The notes beneath the pieces are model-generated. The model was not told the DNA's origin, ran no database searches, and saw nothing but the letters and a program-made list of their open reading frames with translations. A DNA stretch of 64,000 nucleotides from Thermothielavioides terrestris NRRL 8126. Taxonomy: Eukaryota; Ascomycota; Sordariomycetes; Sordariales; Chaetomiaceae. The position numbers and the translations under genes were made by a program. The first letter of the stretch is position 1, and the number at the start of each line of letters is the position of its first letter. The DNA lies in NCBI RefSeq assembly GCF_000226115.1, contig NC_016457.1, positions 2,604,001-2,668,000 on the forward strand. Reading direction: 5' to 3'. Shown here one piece after another: positions 32,230-45,732 of the stretch.

Positions 32230-32234
32230 GTAGG
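32230..32234. repeat. target-site duplication GTAGG, right copy
   Basis: Matches 22792-22796; the interrupted LTR sequence resumes with ATATAG as in the right LTR of the host element. Confidence 0.95.
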
Positions 32235-32547
32235 ATATAGCAGAAAGATAAAAGACAATAAGAATATAGTCAGAGCTTAATAGCTCGAATGCCTATCGTC
32301 TAGATAGAGGTAGAACAACAAAAGGAGAGGCTTAGTAGCCCTCCTAGAAGAAAAAGAACTATCAACGTAGTGCTAACGAACGTATATTTACAATTGCTTA
32401 ATATCTTACTTAATAACAAAGAAGATGGGCTTAGCCTACTTAAATATATATAATTAGAGGGCTAGATCCCTTAGCAACGAATATAATGTACTAAAACGAA
32501 TAGAAAAACTAGGTCCCTATATTTAGGTAGTCCATTACCCTAATTTA
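32235..32547 (-). repeat. left LTR of the RIPed element, inner part
   Basis: Continues the left LTR after the nested insertion and aligns with 44617-44929. It ends CTAATTTA where the right copy ends CTAATTCA, one C-to-T change. Confidence 0.85.
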
Positions 32548-35500
32548 TATTTCCTTTTCGAGCTTGCTATATACTCCTATAGGCAAGCTTGTACTTTAAA
32601 AGCTCTCTAGTATACGCTTCTTATCGTTGTTGCTCCTTAAGCTATTCTCTATATATAGCTCTCTTAGCTTATAAAGGTCTAGCTAGCTATAGTAGTTGAT
32701 TATACCGTCTTTCGTACTCCTCTACTTCTTTAATATATACGTCCTATCCTTACTACTATATTAGATACTTATACTTATAGGCAAAGGCGCGATTATATAG
32801 GTTGTATAGTAGTAGGCGAAGTAGCTACTTAGGCTTAGTAGGTTCTTTATAAAGGCGTTTATTATAGTACTATACTAAGGGCGATATATAGCTAGATAAT
32901 ATAAGTGAACTCTAAGCTTATAAATGCTTTTATACTAGCGAGTAAAGCATCTTAAAGTAGTTTAGCCTCCTTATAAGTATATAAATAAACGTCTCTTCTT
33001 CCTAAAGATAGGGATCAAGTATTATTATCCTAAGTGCCGTCTATACTAGGGCCCCAAGCTTTTTAACCTATATACTTCTAAGGAAGTACTCCTAGTTGAA
33101 CTTGTCTATAGGGGCGTCGACAAGCCTTTGAACTGTAGTCGCCTATATTGTAGTGATCTCTATAATCTTAGCTTTAACGTTCGCCTAAGTCGATATATTA
33201 TTAAGATCCTTCGCTAGTATAGCCAATAGTCCTAAAGTAGTATTTTAGTCCTTTAGTCAAAGTGGTAGAACGGCCTTAGGTATTAAAAATATAGTTTACA
33301 ACTATTGTTTAAAGTCGCTTATAGAGTCTTATAAAGATAGCCTACTATTTAGCTATCTATTTAGTAGAAGCTTTATAATCCTATAGTAGTATACTTAGTA
33401 CGCTATCTTTTACTTTAATTAGAGTATAAGGATTAGCTATATAGTAGCGATTAGTCCCTTCTTACTTTAGTTAAAGATCTAGGCTTGTTTAAATACTACT
33501 AAGTATATAGCTAAGATCCTAAGCTCTACGTCGCTAAAGTAGTTGTAGATATATATAGGCAGGTCGTCGAGCTTAAGAATATCTAGCTTATTAGGTATAA
33601 ACACGTTATTACCTTAGAGGACTTCGATTATCTTACTTTCGTTGTACTCTAAGAGCGTAGGCTATATAGGTTCTTAGGTTAGAGATAATAGGTCTAGAGG
33701 GAGCTTATACGTCTTACCTTCGTTCTATTATAACAAAGGGATTCCCTTAGTATAGAGTAGGCAATCTTTGAAGGTACTAAAAGCATTCCTATAAGCTCTT
33801 AACTATAAGTATAATATATACCGCTATACAACTTTCTTACTATCTCTCTAATATAGTTAGAGCTAAGGTATCTTAAATTGTATTAGTCCGTCTAGAAGGT
33901 AGAGCTAAAGCTTTTGAAGAAAAGCCTATATAAACTCTAGAGCGAACTATCTATACTCCTATCCTATACTTTATTAAAGATAGTAGATAATTACCTCCTT
34001 ATATAGCTACAATTAAAGGAACTTATAGATAGACTAAAAGGCAATCTAGACCTCTAATAAGATATTAGTATACGTCTCTATACTCTTAAGTATAGAGTCG
34101 AAGTAGTAAAGCTAGCCTATAACTTAGTTGAAGATTATAATAGCCTAGTATCTTCTATTAATAAAGTAAAGAAAGACCTAGAAACGACAATGGTTAGCAA
34201 TGACCTTTTGGTTAAACTAGTAGAACTCCTTTAGTCTAAGACTAGTATCTAAGATAGGTTGTAGATAGAACTAGAGATAGTCTTTATAAGGACGAAAGAA
34301 AAACTATATAACGTTTAGGATTATCTAGCTCTTTAGCTATTTTTTAGTAAGTAGTATACCTTCTATATTAAGAAGTGAAATACCTATATCTATAAAACTA
34401 ATTTCGAAAAACCGATCTATTATATACCTTCCCCCTAGCTAGCTTAGGAATAGGTAGCTTATAATCTTAGAGTTTATACTAAGCTAAAGGCTCTAAATTT
34501 AGTTAGGTTACTAGTTGATTATATTTTATAGGTACTTCTTTAGGGTCTATAGAAATAGAAAAAGCTTAGGACTAGTCTCTCTAAGGTAATTTAGTATCTT
34601 TAAGTCTAGTTCTTGCCCTATAAAGGAGGTGTAATACCTTATTTAATTACTATCTTTAGCAAACCTCTATAAACCTAGTAGTATATAAAACTTAAGCTCT
34701 CTAAGCAGCTACTTCTATCCTAGGGCGGTAGTTATATTAGCCTAAGATTATATAGGCCCTACGAAATTAGGAATCCTACAATAACCTATAGTAATGTTTA
34801 CAATAGTATATAAAAATTTAGTTCAATAGAAAAGTCGTTCTCTAGGTAGAAAGATCTAGACCAATTGAAGTAATTATAAGAAAATCTAAGGCGTAGTAGG
34901 CAAGGCGAAAGAAATAGTTGATTATAAGAGAGTTAGTAGGAGGATCAAGAAAAGGGGTAGGTAAGCCTTTAAAGGTAGGAGAGCTACTTAGCTCTTTCCT
35001 AATCTAGGTAAAAGAAAATAGATAAGGCCTATAGTGTCTACTAATTAGCTAGAGATAGGCTAGAAAAGAGCGTTCGCCTTTTAAATTCTTAAGGCCTTCC
35101 TCTTCTCTTTATTATCTTAGAACTATTTCCTTCTTCTAACCTTCTCGCTATTTTATTTTAGTGCCTTCGTCTCTCTAGGCAGATTAGGTTCTTAGTAGTT
35201 AGGTCTTCTACTTCCCTTTCGAATTTGTATATAGCTCCTATATACGAATTTACAACTTAAAAACTAAGATGTTGAACAACTAGTGTACTTACAATGTCTT
35301 ATAGAAAATCACTAATAAAGTAGACAACTAGAGGCCTTTATTATATAGGATTATAAACTACTAGATCGATCTTTCGCTAGTGCTAAAAACGAATATTTTT
35401 ATAGCCTAGAAGTATATCTAAGTAGTTTAAAGTAAGATAAGGGATTTACTAATATTAAAAGATAAATGCTATACTAATAAGTATATTATAATCTTAGTTA

Positions 35501-36900
35501 AATATAAAGCTATCTATAGTATAATTAAAATCTTCTAACTAAACGTTAAACTACTATATATCTAGTAGGTTCTACTAAGCAACTAGTAAGATCAATATAG
35601 GATATAACGATTAGTTTATATCGACAATAGGCTAGTTGATATAATTGAATAGTACTATAATACTTTAGTCCTTTGTTCAGTGTATATAGAGCACTATAAT
35701 AGTAGACCGCTTAGGCGTTAGATATACTATCTTACTATACGTCTAAACTAAGCTTCGGCTCTCTTAATCTAAGTATAGAGTTGTAAATAAGTACTACACT
35801 TCCCTTTTATATTCGCCCTTTAGGTAGAGGAAGACTAATACTCCTATAGCAACAAAGTTCTTTATTAAAGCTATAAACTGTTGTACTAATGTTTAACAAC
35901 TCCTTTTAGCGAAGACGGAGATGTCTATATAACCTAGCCCTTTAATAGCTATACTTCTCTTACTCCTCTCTTTGCTAATAAGCGTATTAACTGTATCTAG
36001 TTAGAGAAGGAATATACCTAGACTTACGTCTATAGGAATAATTAGAAGCACCTAGCTTAGGACTTGATCTTATAGGGCTATCTCCTATATAATCTAAGGA
36101 ATGATCCTAGGTTGAAGCTATACTTAGAAGAAGTAGGCCAAGAGTGGTTTATCTCGCCTAATCGTAGATTTTTTTTAGCTTTGACTTTAGCTCTAAGAAA
36201 CTTAGTCCTATATAATAGAAACTATTTGTCTAGAGAGCAGATATAAAAAGAAAAAGGTATAAATGACTATAAAGCCCTTAAAAGTAGGGTCACCCCTTAG
36301 GAGAAAAACTTAGGTATTAGCGAAAAAGAATAAGGTTCTAAAGGCTAAAAACGAACGAAAGATAGTAGACGGACAAAGACTAAGTGAGATATAGCTAATA
36401 GAGATATTACTAGTAAGTAGGAGGCTAATATAACAATAGATATTAGGAAGGAAATATAGTTAAACGCTAATGAAACTATTAGAGGTAGTAGCTTCTATAC
36501 CCTCCCTCCTTTCTAGAATATATATCCCTATACGTCTAGAGGGCTAGTATTAAAAACTAGGTAGCTTTCTATAAGGGATTTTAATGATAAGCTCCTAATA
36601 AGGTCGTTCCTTCTTTGCCCCCTTTATAGTTAAGCGAGTTCTATTAGCTTAAGGCGCTATACTATAATTAGAGGTTTCTTCTTCGAGGACCTCCTCCTTA
36701 ATTATAATCGTAGCGTCCTTTGTACTATCCTCTTTCGGTGTCCTATCGTTGTAATCGCTTATACTATAGACCTCGTTATAACTTAGAACTACAACGCTAT
36801 TGTAGGGAAGCCTATTTAGGTGATTAGCATAGCTACCTAGGCTAGTGAAGATATAAGTATAGTCTTCCTCTACCTAGTTGAGGCTAGTGCTATCGACGAC
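32548..36900. other. RIPed interior, segment 3' of integrase with no recognisable domain
   Basis: About 4.4 kb on the 3' side of the minus-strand pol, beyond the integrase core. It is TpA-rich with dense stops on both strands. A standard gypsy element would have the LTR here, so this block probably held an additional gene or a long non-coding tail that RIP has erased. Confidence 0.5.
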
Positions 36901-37779
36901 GCTATATTCCCCTTCGCTATTGTTAGCGAGTATCGAGTAATATATATTTATAGAATCTACGCCTTCGCTATAATTATTGTCACTGTTGGCAGCTCCTAAG
37001 TGACTAGCATTTATAGAATCTTGCTCTTTGTTGCTATAGCCTTTGTCGCTAACCTTATTGTAGTGCCTACCGTTATAGCGCTCCTCTCTACAATAGAACA
37101 GGGCTAGCCTATCTACTTCTAGCTAGACGTTATCTAGCTTAAAGAATTTCTTTATATAGTTTAGAGGATATAACGTCTAGATAGGTATATTGTCTAGAGT
37201 TTCTAGGAAGTAAGTATCCTAATCTTTGATTATCTAAATATAGAATAGGCTAAACTAGTAGTACTCTAGCTTTTGAACTAAGCTTATATCTAGCTAATGT
37301 ATATTATTGTAAATAAGGACAAGATTACTAATAGATATAACTATATTTTTAAGGCGAAATTTACGTTTATAGGCCTTATTATAGTATTTAGCTATCTTTT
37401 TATAGGCTATAGCAACCTATTTAATAGTAATCTTATAATTGTACTCTATTTCCTAGAGAATATAGGTATAGAGGGTAATAAGCTTTGTATAGACCTTCGT
37501 AGGACCTTCTTCCTTTAACTAGGTATAGATAGAGTCCTAAATAAGAATTTGCTATATAGGAATATTAAACTTAACTAGATTAATAGGCTTATAATTATAG
37601 GTAAGAAAGAAAGGGGATATTTTATAAGAGCCTTTAATAGTTATACGATCTATATATAAGATATATAGAAGGAGCTCCCTCTATCTCTTTCCTATACTAT
37701 TAGTTATCTTTATAAGCGAGGTAGTAATTAGGATATAGCTAGCCTTATTTACACTATTTATATACGAATTGTATAGTAA

Positions 37780-39560
37780 GATAATAACTTTCTTAATACC
37801 TAGCTTATAAAGGATCTCCTTAACTTCGCTTTTGAACTTAGAGCCTTCGTCGACAACTACAACTATAGGGTAACCCTAGTAATAAAGGATATATCGTAAG
37901 ATAAAGGACTTAACGGACTTAGAGGACTTGTTTAGTAGGATCTTAGCTTCGACGTATCCTATAAGATTGTCGTAAGCTTCGATAAGGAAACACTTCTTCT
38001 CCCTATAGCTAGACGGTATATATTAGATATCGAGGTGCTATTTAGTAAAAGGAAAAGGTGGAGGCGCTATCTAACTTACTACTTCCTTAAACCTCTAGGT
38101 ATTATATATTTAATATAGGGTATAAACCTAAATCTAATTCACTATATCTTCGTATATACTACACTAGTAGTAGTAGTTCGTTACTTATTAGTATATTAGC
38201 TCCCTCCTATAATAGCTAACCTCATTGTAATACTAGTTAAAGATTAAACGCTTCTCTTTAAAGGTGTCAACAATGTACCTATAACACTATATATAATTTA
38301 TACTTTAGAGGAAAAGGTAACGATCTTTAACGAAGTACTTTAACGCTTCCCTTTTAAACTAACGTCGCTTCTAGTATAGACTATAGCTAGATAGAGCTTT
38401 TATCGTCGATAGGAAATAGGCGATATTCTAGGAACGTTAGGAGGAACTATCCTAAAGGTGGATAGGTTCTAGCTTCTCTTCTAGATATAAAGTCTCTTCG
38501 CTTATATAGTTGATAAAGATTTAAACGTTGACCTAGTCGTCGATATTCTCTTCTAATTCCTTCTTTATATAGTTAGAGGGCCTAGGCGGCTTATAGGACA
38601 ATGTATTAGCTACAACGTTTTTAAGACTTAGAATATATTTAACTTTAAAGTCGAATAGGCAAATCTAGGCAATCTAGTATATTATAAGAGCATTTAGAAT
38701 ATCGCTTATAGCACTATTAAGCTAATAGACTAGAACTAGAGTATTAGTCTCTATAATGAAATATATACTAAAAAGGTAGTAGTGAAAATGCTTTAGGAGG
38801 AAGAGTAGCCCCCTTAGCTCCTTCTTTATAGTATTATACTGCTTCTCTACCTTTAACTAGATACTACTTTTAAACTTATATAGGTGTCTTTTACTATTAG
38901 GACCAACCTACTTAAGTATATCTCCCTAGCTAAGGATACTAACGTTGTAAACTAAGAAGATTATACTATATTATAGATCGCTATAGACGAGCGTTGTAAA
39001 GACTAGAGTAGTAGTGATTTTCTCCTTTAGCTCGTCTATCGCCTTCTACTTAGTAGGTCTCTAAGTCTATTTAACATCCTTCTTTATTAGGGTATAAAGA
39101 GGAATTACAATAATTATAAAGCCCTTAATTTAGATCTAGTAGTATCTAACTATTTCGACGAAGGTATATACCTCTTTAACGTTAGAATAGGTCTTCTACT
39201 CCTTTATCTTAATTACCTTCGCTTCCTTAGGAAGGTGCCCATTAGGTATATAAAGATAACTAAGTAGGACCGCTTTTAGCTACGCTCACTTCGACTTTAC
39301 TATAGTAATAGTTAGATTTGCTAGCTCTATATTTAGCAATACTATATCGATATTCTTAAGATACTTAATAACAAATTTATAATGTCCTCCTTTGTCTAGA
39401 CGGCTATTATAATTAGATCAAGGACCTTTTACTATAATATTATCTAAGTAGACTCGATAAATATCTAGGATAAAGTTACTAAAGATCGTTGTTATAGTCC
39501 ACTAGAACTAGGCAATAGAATTTATACCTCTTATCGGCAGTATATATATATAGAAGAGAC
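37780..39560 (-). pseudogene. RIP-destroyed pol (RT to integrase) of the older gypsy element
   Basis: Readable fragments on the minus strand, from high to low coordinates: LPIRGINSIA, then VYLDNIIVKGP (reverse transcriptase, 39421-39460), and downstream FLIEAYDN and VVVDEGSKFK with KSEVKEILYKLGI (integrase core, about 37780-38000). The fragments are interrupted by TAG/TAA codons at former Gln/Trp positions and by Asp-to-Asn changes. The order RT before IN on the minus strand confirms a Ty3/gypsy element in reverse orientation. Confidence 0.8.
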
Positions 39561-42500
39561 CGATTAGTATCGAAAAGGTTGTTAAATTGTAGCTTTATAT
39601 ATCGAGATTGACCTAGTTATAACTAGAGAAGAGATCTAAGAGAGACATTAGCTTATAGCTATTAAAGTCTTTACTATATTCCTCTATAGTAGGTAGGACG
39701 AAAGCGTTATAGATTATTATAGCATTGGCCTTTTAAATATTATTAATAAGCTATAATCTACTATCCTTCTTAAGAATAAAGAACTAGTTATTATAGTAGC
39801 TTATATAGCTATATTTAATAATCTTATATATCTACCTCTCTCTAAGTAGATTAATAACCTTCTATATTAATAGCTTTAGAATTAGAATAGACTTACTTTG
39901 CTAAGCCTTATATAGAATAGTCTTAATATACTAGGGTAGGACAATATTTTCATAGATATATCTATATTTAGTAAAATCCTATATAAACGTAGCTTTCTAG
40001 TTTTATAAAATCTTAGTAAACATCTTCTTTTTTAGCTTATTAAGGAATCCGTCTATAGTAGTAAATATCGTTTAAAGGCGCTTTTTAATAAGCTTTGAGC
40101 CTAGCTTAAGATCTAAGAAATAGGGAACTATAAGATTGTCCTATTCCTTTTTAAACTATATCTTTGTCTTAGCCTTTATAAGCTACTTCTCTTACTATAA
40201 TAGGTCTCTCTCTAGTATAGAGCTATCTAATAGGGCTAAATCGACTAGCTAAACCTTATTTACAATATTCTTCTAGAGTATAAACGTCTTTAAAGTATAT
40301 CTAACTTTATATTCGAATTCTTGCCTTAGTCTCTAGTTGGAAAAGAGGTTTCTAATTAGGGTCCCCCTCTTCCCTTTTAAATAGGACAACAATTCGATCT
40401 TTGTCTATCTAGATAGAGAAGATAAAGAATAAGAATATACAATATAAAAAAGAGTGTTAAAGAGTAGTATATAGGACTTCTATAAAACAAAATAAAAAAC
40501 CACTTTACTTATATTATCGTTAAAGAAACTAAGGGCAGTCTCACCTTCTTCTATCTCTACTTAGTCAAAGATTCTTTTAGGACTCTTTGTCAATCCTTGG
40601 AATTACTTTTAAATAGCTAGTTACATTAGAGATAGTAGGCGATTCTACTAAGTAATCTTCTTAGAGACGACGTATACCTAGACTATCTTTCCTTCTATAA
40701 ATAGATTAGTAGTAATTAGGTTACTATTGTAATAATCGAAGGTTAAAGTAGTATCTTTGATAAACGGTATATTGAGAATTGCTTTATACCTATTAGCGAT
40801 GTCCTTAGTTACAAAGAAGTGAAGGTTAATGCCGACTTTACCTAGATAAAGAGTGACCTAGGTCTCTCTAAGGAACGGTACTAAGCTATAAAGGCCTTTT
40901 AAAACAACTTTAGTAGGCTAGTATAGTAGTATATACTTTTTAATAATGTTTATTAAGATATAGTTATACTCTAAACCAAAGTCGATTAGAGTAAGATACT
41001 TATTATAATAACCTTTTTTAAACTAGATATATAGAATAGGAAAAGACTATACTTTTATTATTATACTAAGTTCTATATACTATAAGACTGAAAGCGTTGA
41101 GATAGACTTCTATAGTAGAATATAGATATAGTCGTTAATATCTCTAGGTAGACCTTTACGAATCTAATGCTCTTAGAGGCTTTTTATATAGATGCCCTAT
41201 ACACTATCTTTAGTAACTTTGAAGATCGTTAGAACTGTCTTAGTCTAACTAGAGCAAGGACTATCAAATGTATTTACATTAGTATATAGAGCCTATATAT
41301 AGACTTCTATATCTTTTAGTACAATAGCTAGTCTATTAAGCTTAGGAATATTAGACCCTTTATAGTCGATAACCTCGATATTAGCAGAAATGTCTTACAA
41401 ATATATAATTAGAGTGTTCTTATACTTAGGCGAGATATAGACTAAGTCGTTAAAGGTTAGACCGATCTTCGCCTTAATTATAGTATAGATCATATCCTTT
41501 ATATATAAAGGCAATGTAGCAACCTTCGATATAGGCGGCTTAGACTATAGCTCCTCTTTCTTTATATAATTCGCTATAGCTAGGTTCTTAAAGATAGTTA
41601 TATAAGGAGGCTCTACTAGAGGTATAAGAGTACTGCTTATCTAGAAGTTATCTTCCCTTTCGTCTTTAGTAAACCGACGTTTAGTAGGCAATATACCTTA
41701 AAGTATAGTCTCTACTTCCTTGTCCACTTCCTTTTTAGCTTCCCCCTTAGTCTAGTTAAAGAGAAGAAGAGGCAATTAGTAGAATTCGTTAGCCTTTAGC
41801 GTAGGCTATAGAATAACCTTCTAAGTTAAGATATAACCTCCCTTTGACGGAACTATATAAAATAACAACTAATTAGATGCTATATAATAGAAGGCGGAGG
41901 TAAACTTAGGCTCCCCTTTGTATATAAGACGATTGATCGTTGTCTAGATGGTTGTAGGCTCTTAATACGGCTTAGGCTACTAGAGGTAGTACTTGTTTAG
42001 TACTAGGGATATATCTAGCTTAAATGGGCGACTATTTAGGTGCTTATACTCGCGATAGTACACCTAGTATATAGGATAACTGTTATACTATAGGCAATAG
42101 GCTATATATATAAAGACAAGCTAACTAATCTTATTAACCTCTTATACATTGTTAATATCTACCTTTGTAAAAGTAATCGTCTTAGCTAGTATATAGCCCT
42201 TCTTACTCCTATCGCTAAGGCAATAGTCTATACCTTTATAATATATTAGACCTATAGCTATAGCTTTTATAGCTTCTATATACTTAAGGACTATATAGTT
42301 AGAGTTACTACAATAGTAGTAATAGCTAGAGCTTATAGGTCTACTATAGCTAGGAGGACGACTATCAATATATAGGCTAATAACAAAGCTAACACGTCTC
42401 TCCTATAAGCGGCTCCGCTACTAGAAATATATCTAGAGAACCTTAATTTCGTTAAAAGTAGGATTGATTCTATATAATCAAAGAGCTTTGATCTTCTATT

Positions 42501-44447
42501 TAAACTGCTTAGTAATCTTCTACTTCTAAATATATAGCCGCTAGAGCTGATTAGTTAAATCGTCAATGTCGTTGGGTATAGGTATAAAAGCTTTCTTTAG
42601 CTCCTCCTTTTTCTACTTCTATAGCTTAGGAGTTATCTTAATAGTAGACGTAGCCAAAGGCGAGTAGTACTTCTATAGATCGATCTTACGCTTATAGGTC
42701 CTAAGAAAGAGGTCTCCTACATTAAGACCCTTCTAAAGAGTATTTTAAACGAATTTAAGGAAGTCTATCTACTTTATAATATAGATAGAGTCCTTATTGT
42801 CCTTCTTCTAAGTATACTAGTAGTCCTTAAGAGCTATCTAGATCTACTAATTAAGTATATACTATATAGTTAGAACGATTATATACTATAGCTCCTTATA
42901 AACTTTAATAGAGGCGATAGCGTATATATAGTTGATCAACTTAAAGTAGTTATAGATAACCTTGTCAACTAGCTAGTATCTCTCTTTAATTAGATTATAA
43001 AGGTAACCTCTATTACTATACTACTTAGGATCGTTGCCTTTCTAACGCTTTAAAAACTTAGTTTTAAAAGCTACCTAGGTCTTTTAGTCCTTTTTCTCTT
43101 AGTAATAGATAATAGGCTAGATTATAGTATTATATTAAAGCTTAAATAGGTATATATAGGTCTTATTATTAATAATCTAATAAGCTTTATATATCTCTTT
43201 AAAGGTCTTAATCTATTATATAGCATTCTAACTAGAGAAGTAGCCTTAAAGGCTAGCCTTTACTAAGGTTAGAAAGGTTATACTAAGTACAATAGTAAAA
43301 ATATACTTAGTTATCTTCTTTAGAACTTTGGTTTTAGAGAGACTAGAAGATATTACTATAGGTACCTTTGTATAGATAGGCGGAGTAGAGGTATCTAGCG
43401 AAGATAGAAGAGATATCTACGCCGCTTTAGCTAGGTCTTCTTCGCTTAATATACCTTAGAAAGGCTATAAGATAGATATATCCTTAGACTCTCCTTTAGA
43501 GGTTAGTATTAAGATTAATAGTATTATAAAGGTCGATAGGATTTTTAGAGCTTCTATAGACAATATATATATATATATCGCTAGAGTCTAGTTATTAGGC
43601 GCTTCGTTATTGTCTTTAAGAAAGGTAATGACTATATTGATAGACTATAAAAAGACTGATATATATACTTTTATAGGAATGTCGTCTCTTTCGACGTCTG
43701 TCTAAAAGAAGAAAACCTCTTAAGAAGCTAGGTTCCTTTAGAATATATAGTCTAAAGGCCCTAAAGGATAACTATAGGTTCTTTATAAATTACCTAGATA
43801 CCTTTAGCAACTAATATACTAAACCCAACTAATATAATAGCGATAAGAGTATAGCTCTTAAGAAGAAAAGTAAACGTCTATACTAAGACCTTATATCTAA
43901 TATAAAACAGTGCTAGATATACTGTTAGAAGGAGCTAAATGTTATAAAGGTATAGTCTCGAGCTTAGAAGCTTATAAGTAGCTACTATACTTAACCGTTT
44001 CTATAACTAGTTCGGCTAGATTAGAGAAGAAAATGATAATCAATAAAAATTCTATTTCTATCTTTATTTAGGAGAATAGAACTATCGTCTTTCGATTAGG
44101 TTAACGTCTTATAACCGCTACGTCGATAATAACGAAGCTTTAATAGGTCTTCAAAGTGTTAAGGATAACGAAATATCTTTTTAATGCTCTACGCCGTCTA
44201 GGCAAAGGAAGGTCTCCTAAGACAAGGTCTTAATAGACCCCTAGAACATATATACCTTAATAGGTTTCTACACTTCCTAGAGATACTAGTATCGGTATAC
44301 TAAAGCCTTAATAGGTTAGCTATATCGTCGTTATATAGCTATAAATATAGCATTGTATAGTTCTATAATCTTAGAAGACTTCGTAGTCTATATTATTCTA
44401 TTTAGATATAGAGCTAAACTCCTTTTTAATTAAGCCCTTATTTAAAA

Positions 44448-44929
44448 TGGTATAAAACCTCTATATTAACCTACCCTACTATACCTAGGACTAGGTATAC
44501 GAGATAGCTCCTAAAGGAATATAGTGTCCCTCTAGATAAATAAAGATAGTATATATTAAGTAATAGGAAGGATATCTCCTAAAAGGAAAATATATAGCTT
44601 AGGCGTATCTAGTAGGATATAGTAGAAAGATAAAAGATAATAAGAATATAGTCAGAGCTCAATAGCTTAAATACTTATTGTCTAGATAGAGGTAGAACAA
44701 CGAAAGGAGAGGCTTAGTAGCCCTCTTAGAAGAAGGAGAACCACTAACGTAGTGCCAATGAACGTATATTTACAACTGCTTAATGTCTTGCTTAATAACG
44801 AAGAAGATAGGCTTAGCCTACTTAAATATATATGATTAGAGGGCTAGACCCCCTAGCAACGAATATAACGCACTGAAACGAATAGAAAAACTGGGTCCCT
44901 ATATCTAGGCAGTCCATCACTCTAATTCA
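44448..44929 (-). repeat. right LTR of the RIPed element (its 5' LTR)
   Basis: 482 bp, uninterrupted. Begins TGGTATAAAACC (left copy TAGTGCAAAACC, ancestral TGGTGC) and ends CTAATTCA. Serves as the reference that shows the nested insertion site. Confidence 0.88.
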
Positions 44930-45214
44930 GTATATGCCTACAGTATTTTGCTAGACGGTTGGCCTCGACGTAAAATCCAGGTTTATGCACGCCTTTCCTT
45001 CTGGTCGATGACCCCCCCTCAACTTCCACACCACTGCGTTAAACTCGATCAAATTTGACAGCGACGTTGCCTAGCTCAAGGCGATCCTTAGAGCCTATTT
45101 TTCTGCCCCTTGATCAGACCTTTGGCTGAACCCTAGCCCAGAGGGTGTGGAAAATGGACTTTGACGAGCTTGATCGTAGGCATCTTGGGCTTACGGCCAT
45201 CCTCCTGGCCTCGC
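44930..45214. other. short non-coding segment right of the RIPed element
   Basis: Normal base composition returns abruptly at the LTR edge. No gene recognised. Confidence 0.45.
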
Positions 45215-45580
45215 GGGCATCCTGGGTTCGCGGGCATCTTCCTAGGTTCGCGGGCATCCTGCGTTCGTGGGCATCTTCCTAGATTCGTGGGCATCTTCCT
45301 AGGTTCGTAGGTATCTTCCTAGGTTCGCGAGCATCTTCCTAGGTTCGCAGGCATTTTCCTGGGTTCGCGGGCATTTTCCTGGGTTCGCGGGCATTATCCT
45401 GGGTTCGTGGGCATTATCCTAGGTTCGTGGGCATCTTCCTGGATTCGCGGGCATCTTCCTGGGTTCGCGGGCATCTTCCTGGGTTCGTGGGCATCTTCCT
45501 AGGTTCGCGGGCATCTTCCTGAGTTTACAGGCATCCTGGCCAACGTAGGTATCCTAGGTTCACGGGCATCTTCCTAGGCA
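45215..45580. repeat. 20 bp minisatellite, about 19 units
   Basis: Consensus GGGCATCTTCCTAGGTTCGC in tandem, with 17-18 bp variants of the form GGGCATCCTGGGTTCGC at both ends. Most unit-to-unit differences are C/T or G/A. Units are directly adjacent with no spacers. Confidence 0.93.
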
Positions 45581-45732
45581 CCGTTAGAAAGCGTATAATC
45601 TGGCTATTGCGGACCAACTTACGGCTTGCTTAAAACCTATATTTGATGGTGTAGTGGCCGTCGATGCAATGCGCCCTGCTCTTTGCGTGCGTTGATCGGG
45701 CCCAATCCCGAACTTTGCACTCAGACCAGTAT

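Larger units (their letters stand above)
22628..44929 (-). mobile_element. RIP-degraded Ty3/gypsy LTR retrotransposon, interrupted by a younger element
   Basis: Two 482 bp LTRs bound this element: 22628-22796 plus 32235-32547 on the left, 44448-44929 on the right. Removing the nested insertion leaves about 12.9 kb. The 11.9 kb interior (32548-44447) is extremely AT- and TpA-rich with stops in every frame, the signature of RIP. Its orientation is minus: translation of the minus strand at 39421-39460 gives the reverse-transcriptase motif VYLDNIIVKGP (second catalytic Asp converted to Asn, a G-to-A change), preceded around 39490-39550 by LPIRGINSIA, the usual TNSVAQ-type region. Minus-strand integrase core is readable near 37780-38040 (FLIEAYDN, VVVDEGSKFK). 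A purine tract (GAAAAGGAAATA on the minus strand) abuts the left LTR, as expected for a polypurine tract. No matching target duplication was found. The 4.4 kb between integrase and the left LTR is unassigned. Confidence 0.85.

Noticed and set aside
37297..37518. 73-residue plus-strand ORF in the RIPed region
   Set aside because: Ile/Asn/Tyr/Phe-rich composition is what AT-rich DNA gives by chance; it opposes the minus-strand pol remnants.
22623..44934. Target-site duplication for the RIPed element
   Set aside because: Flanking bases TGAAA and GTATA do not match even allowing transitions, so none is claimed.
45215..45580. CRISPR-like array
   Set aside because: Units are directly adjacent without unique spacers and the genome is eukaryotic; it is a minisatellite.
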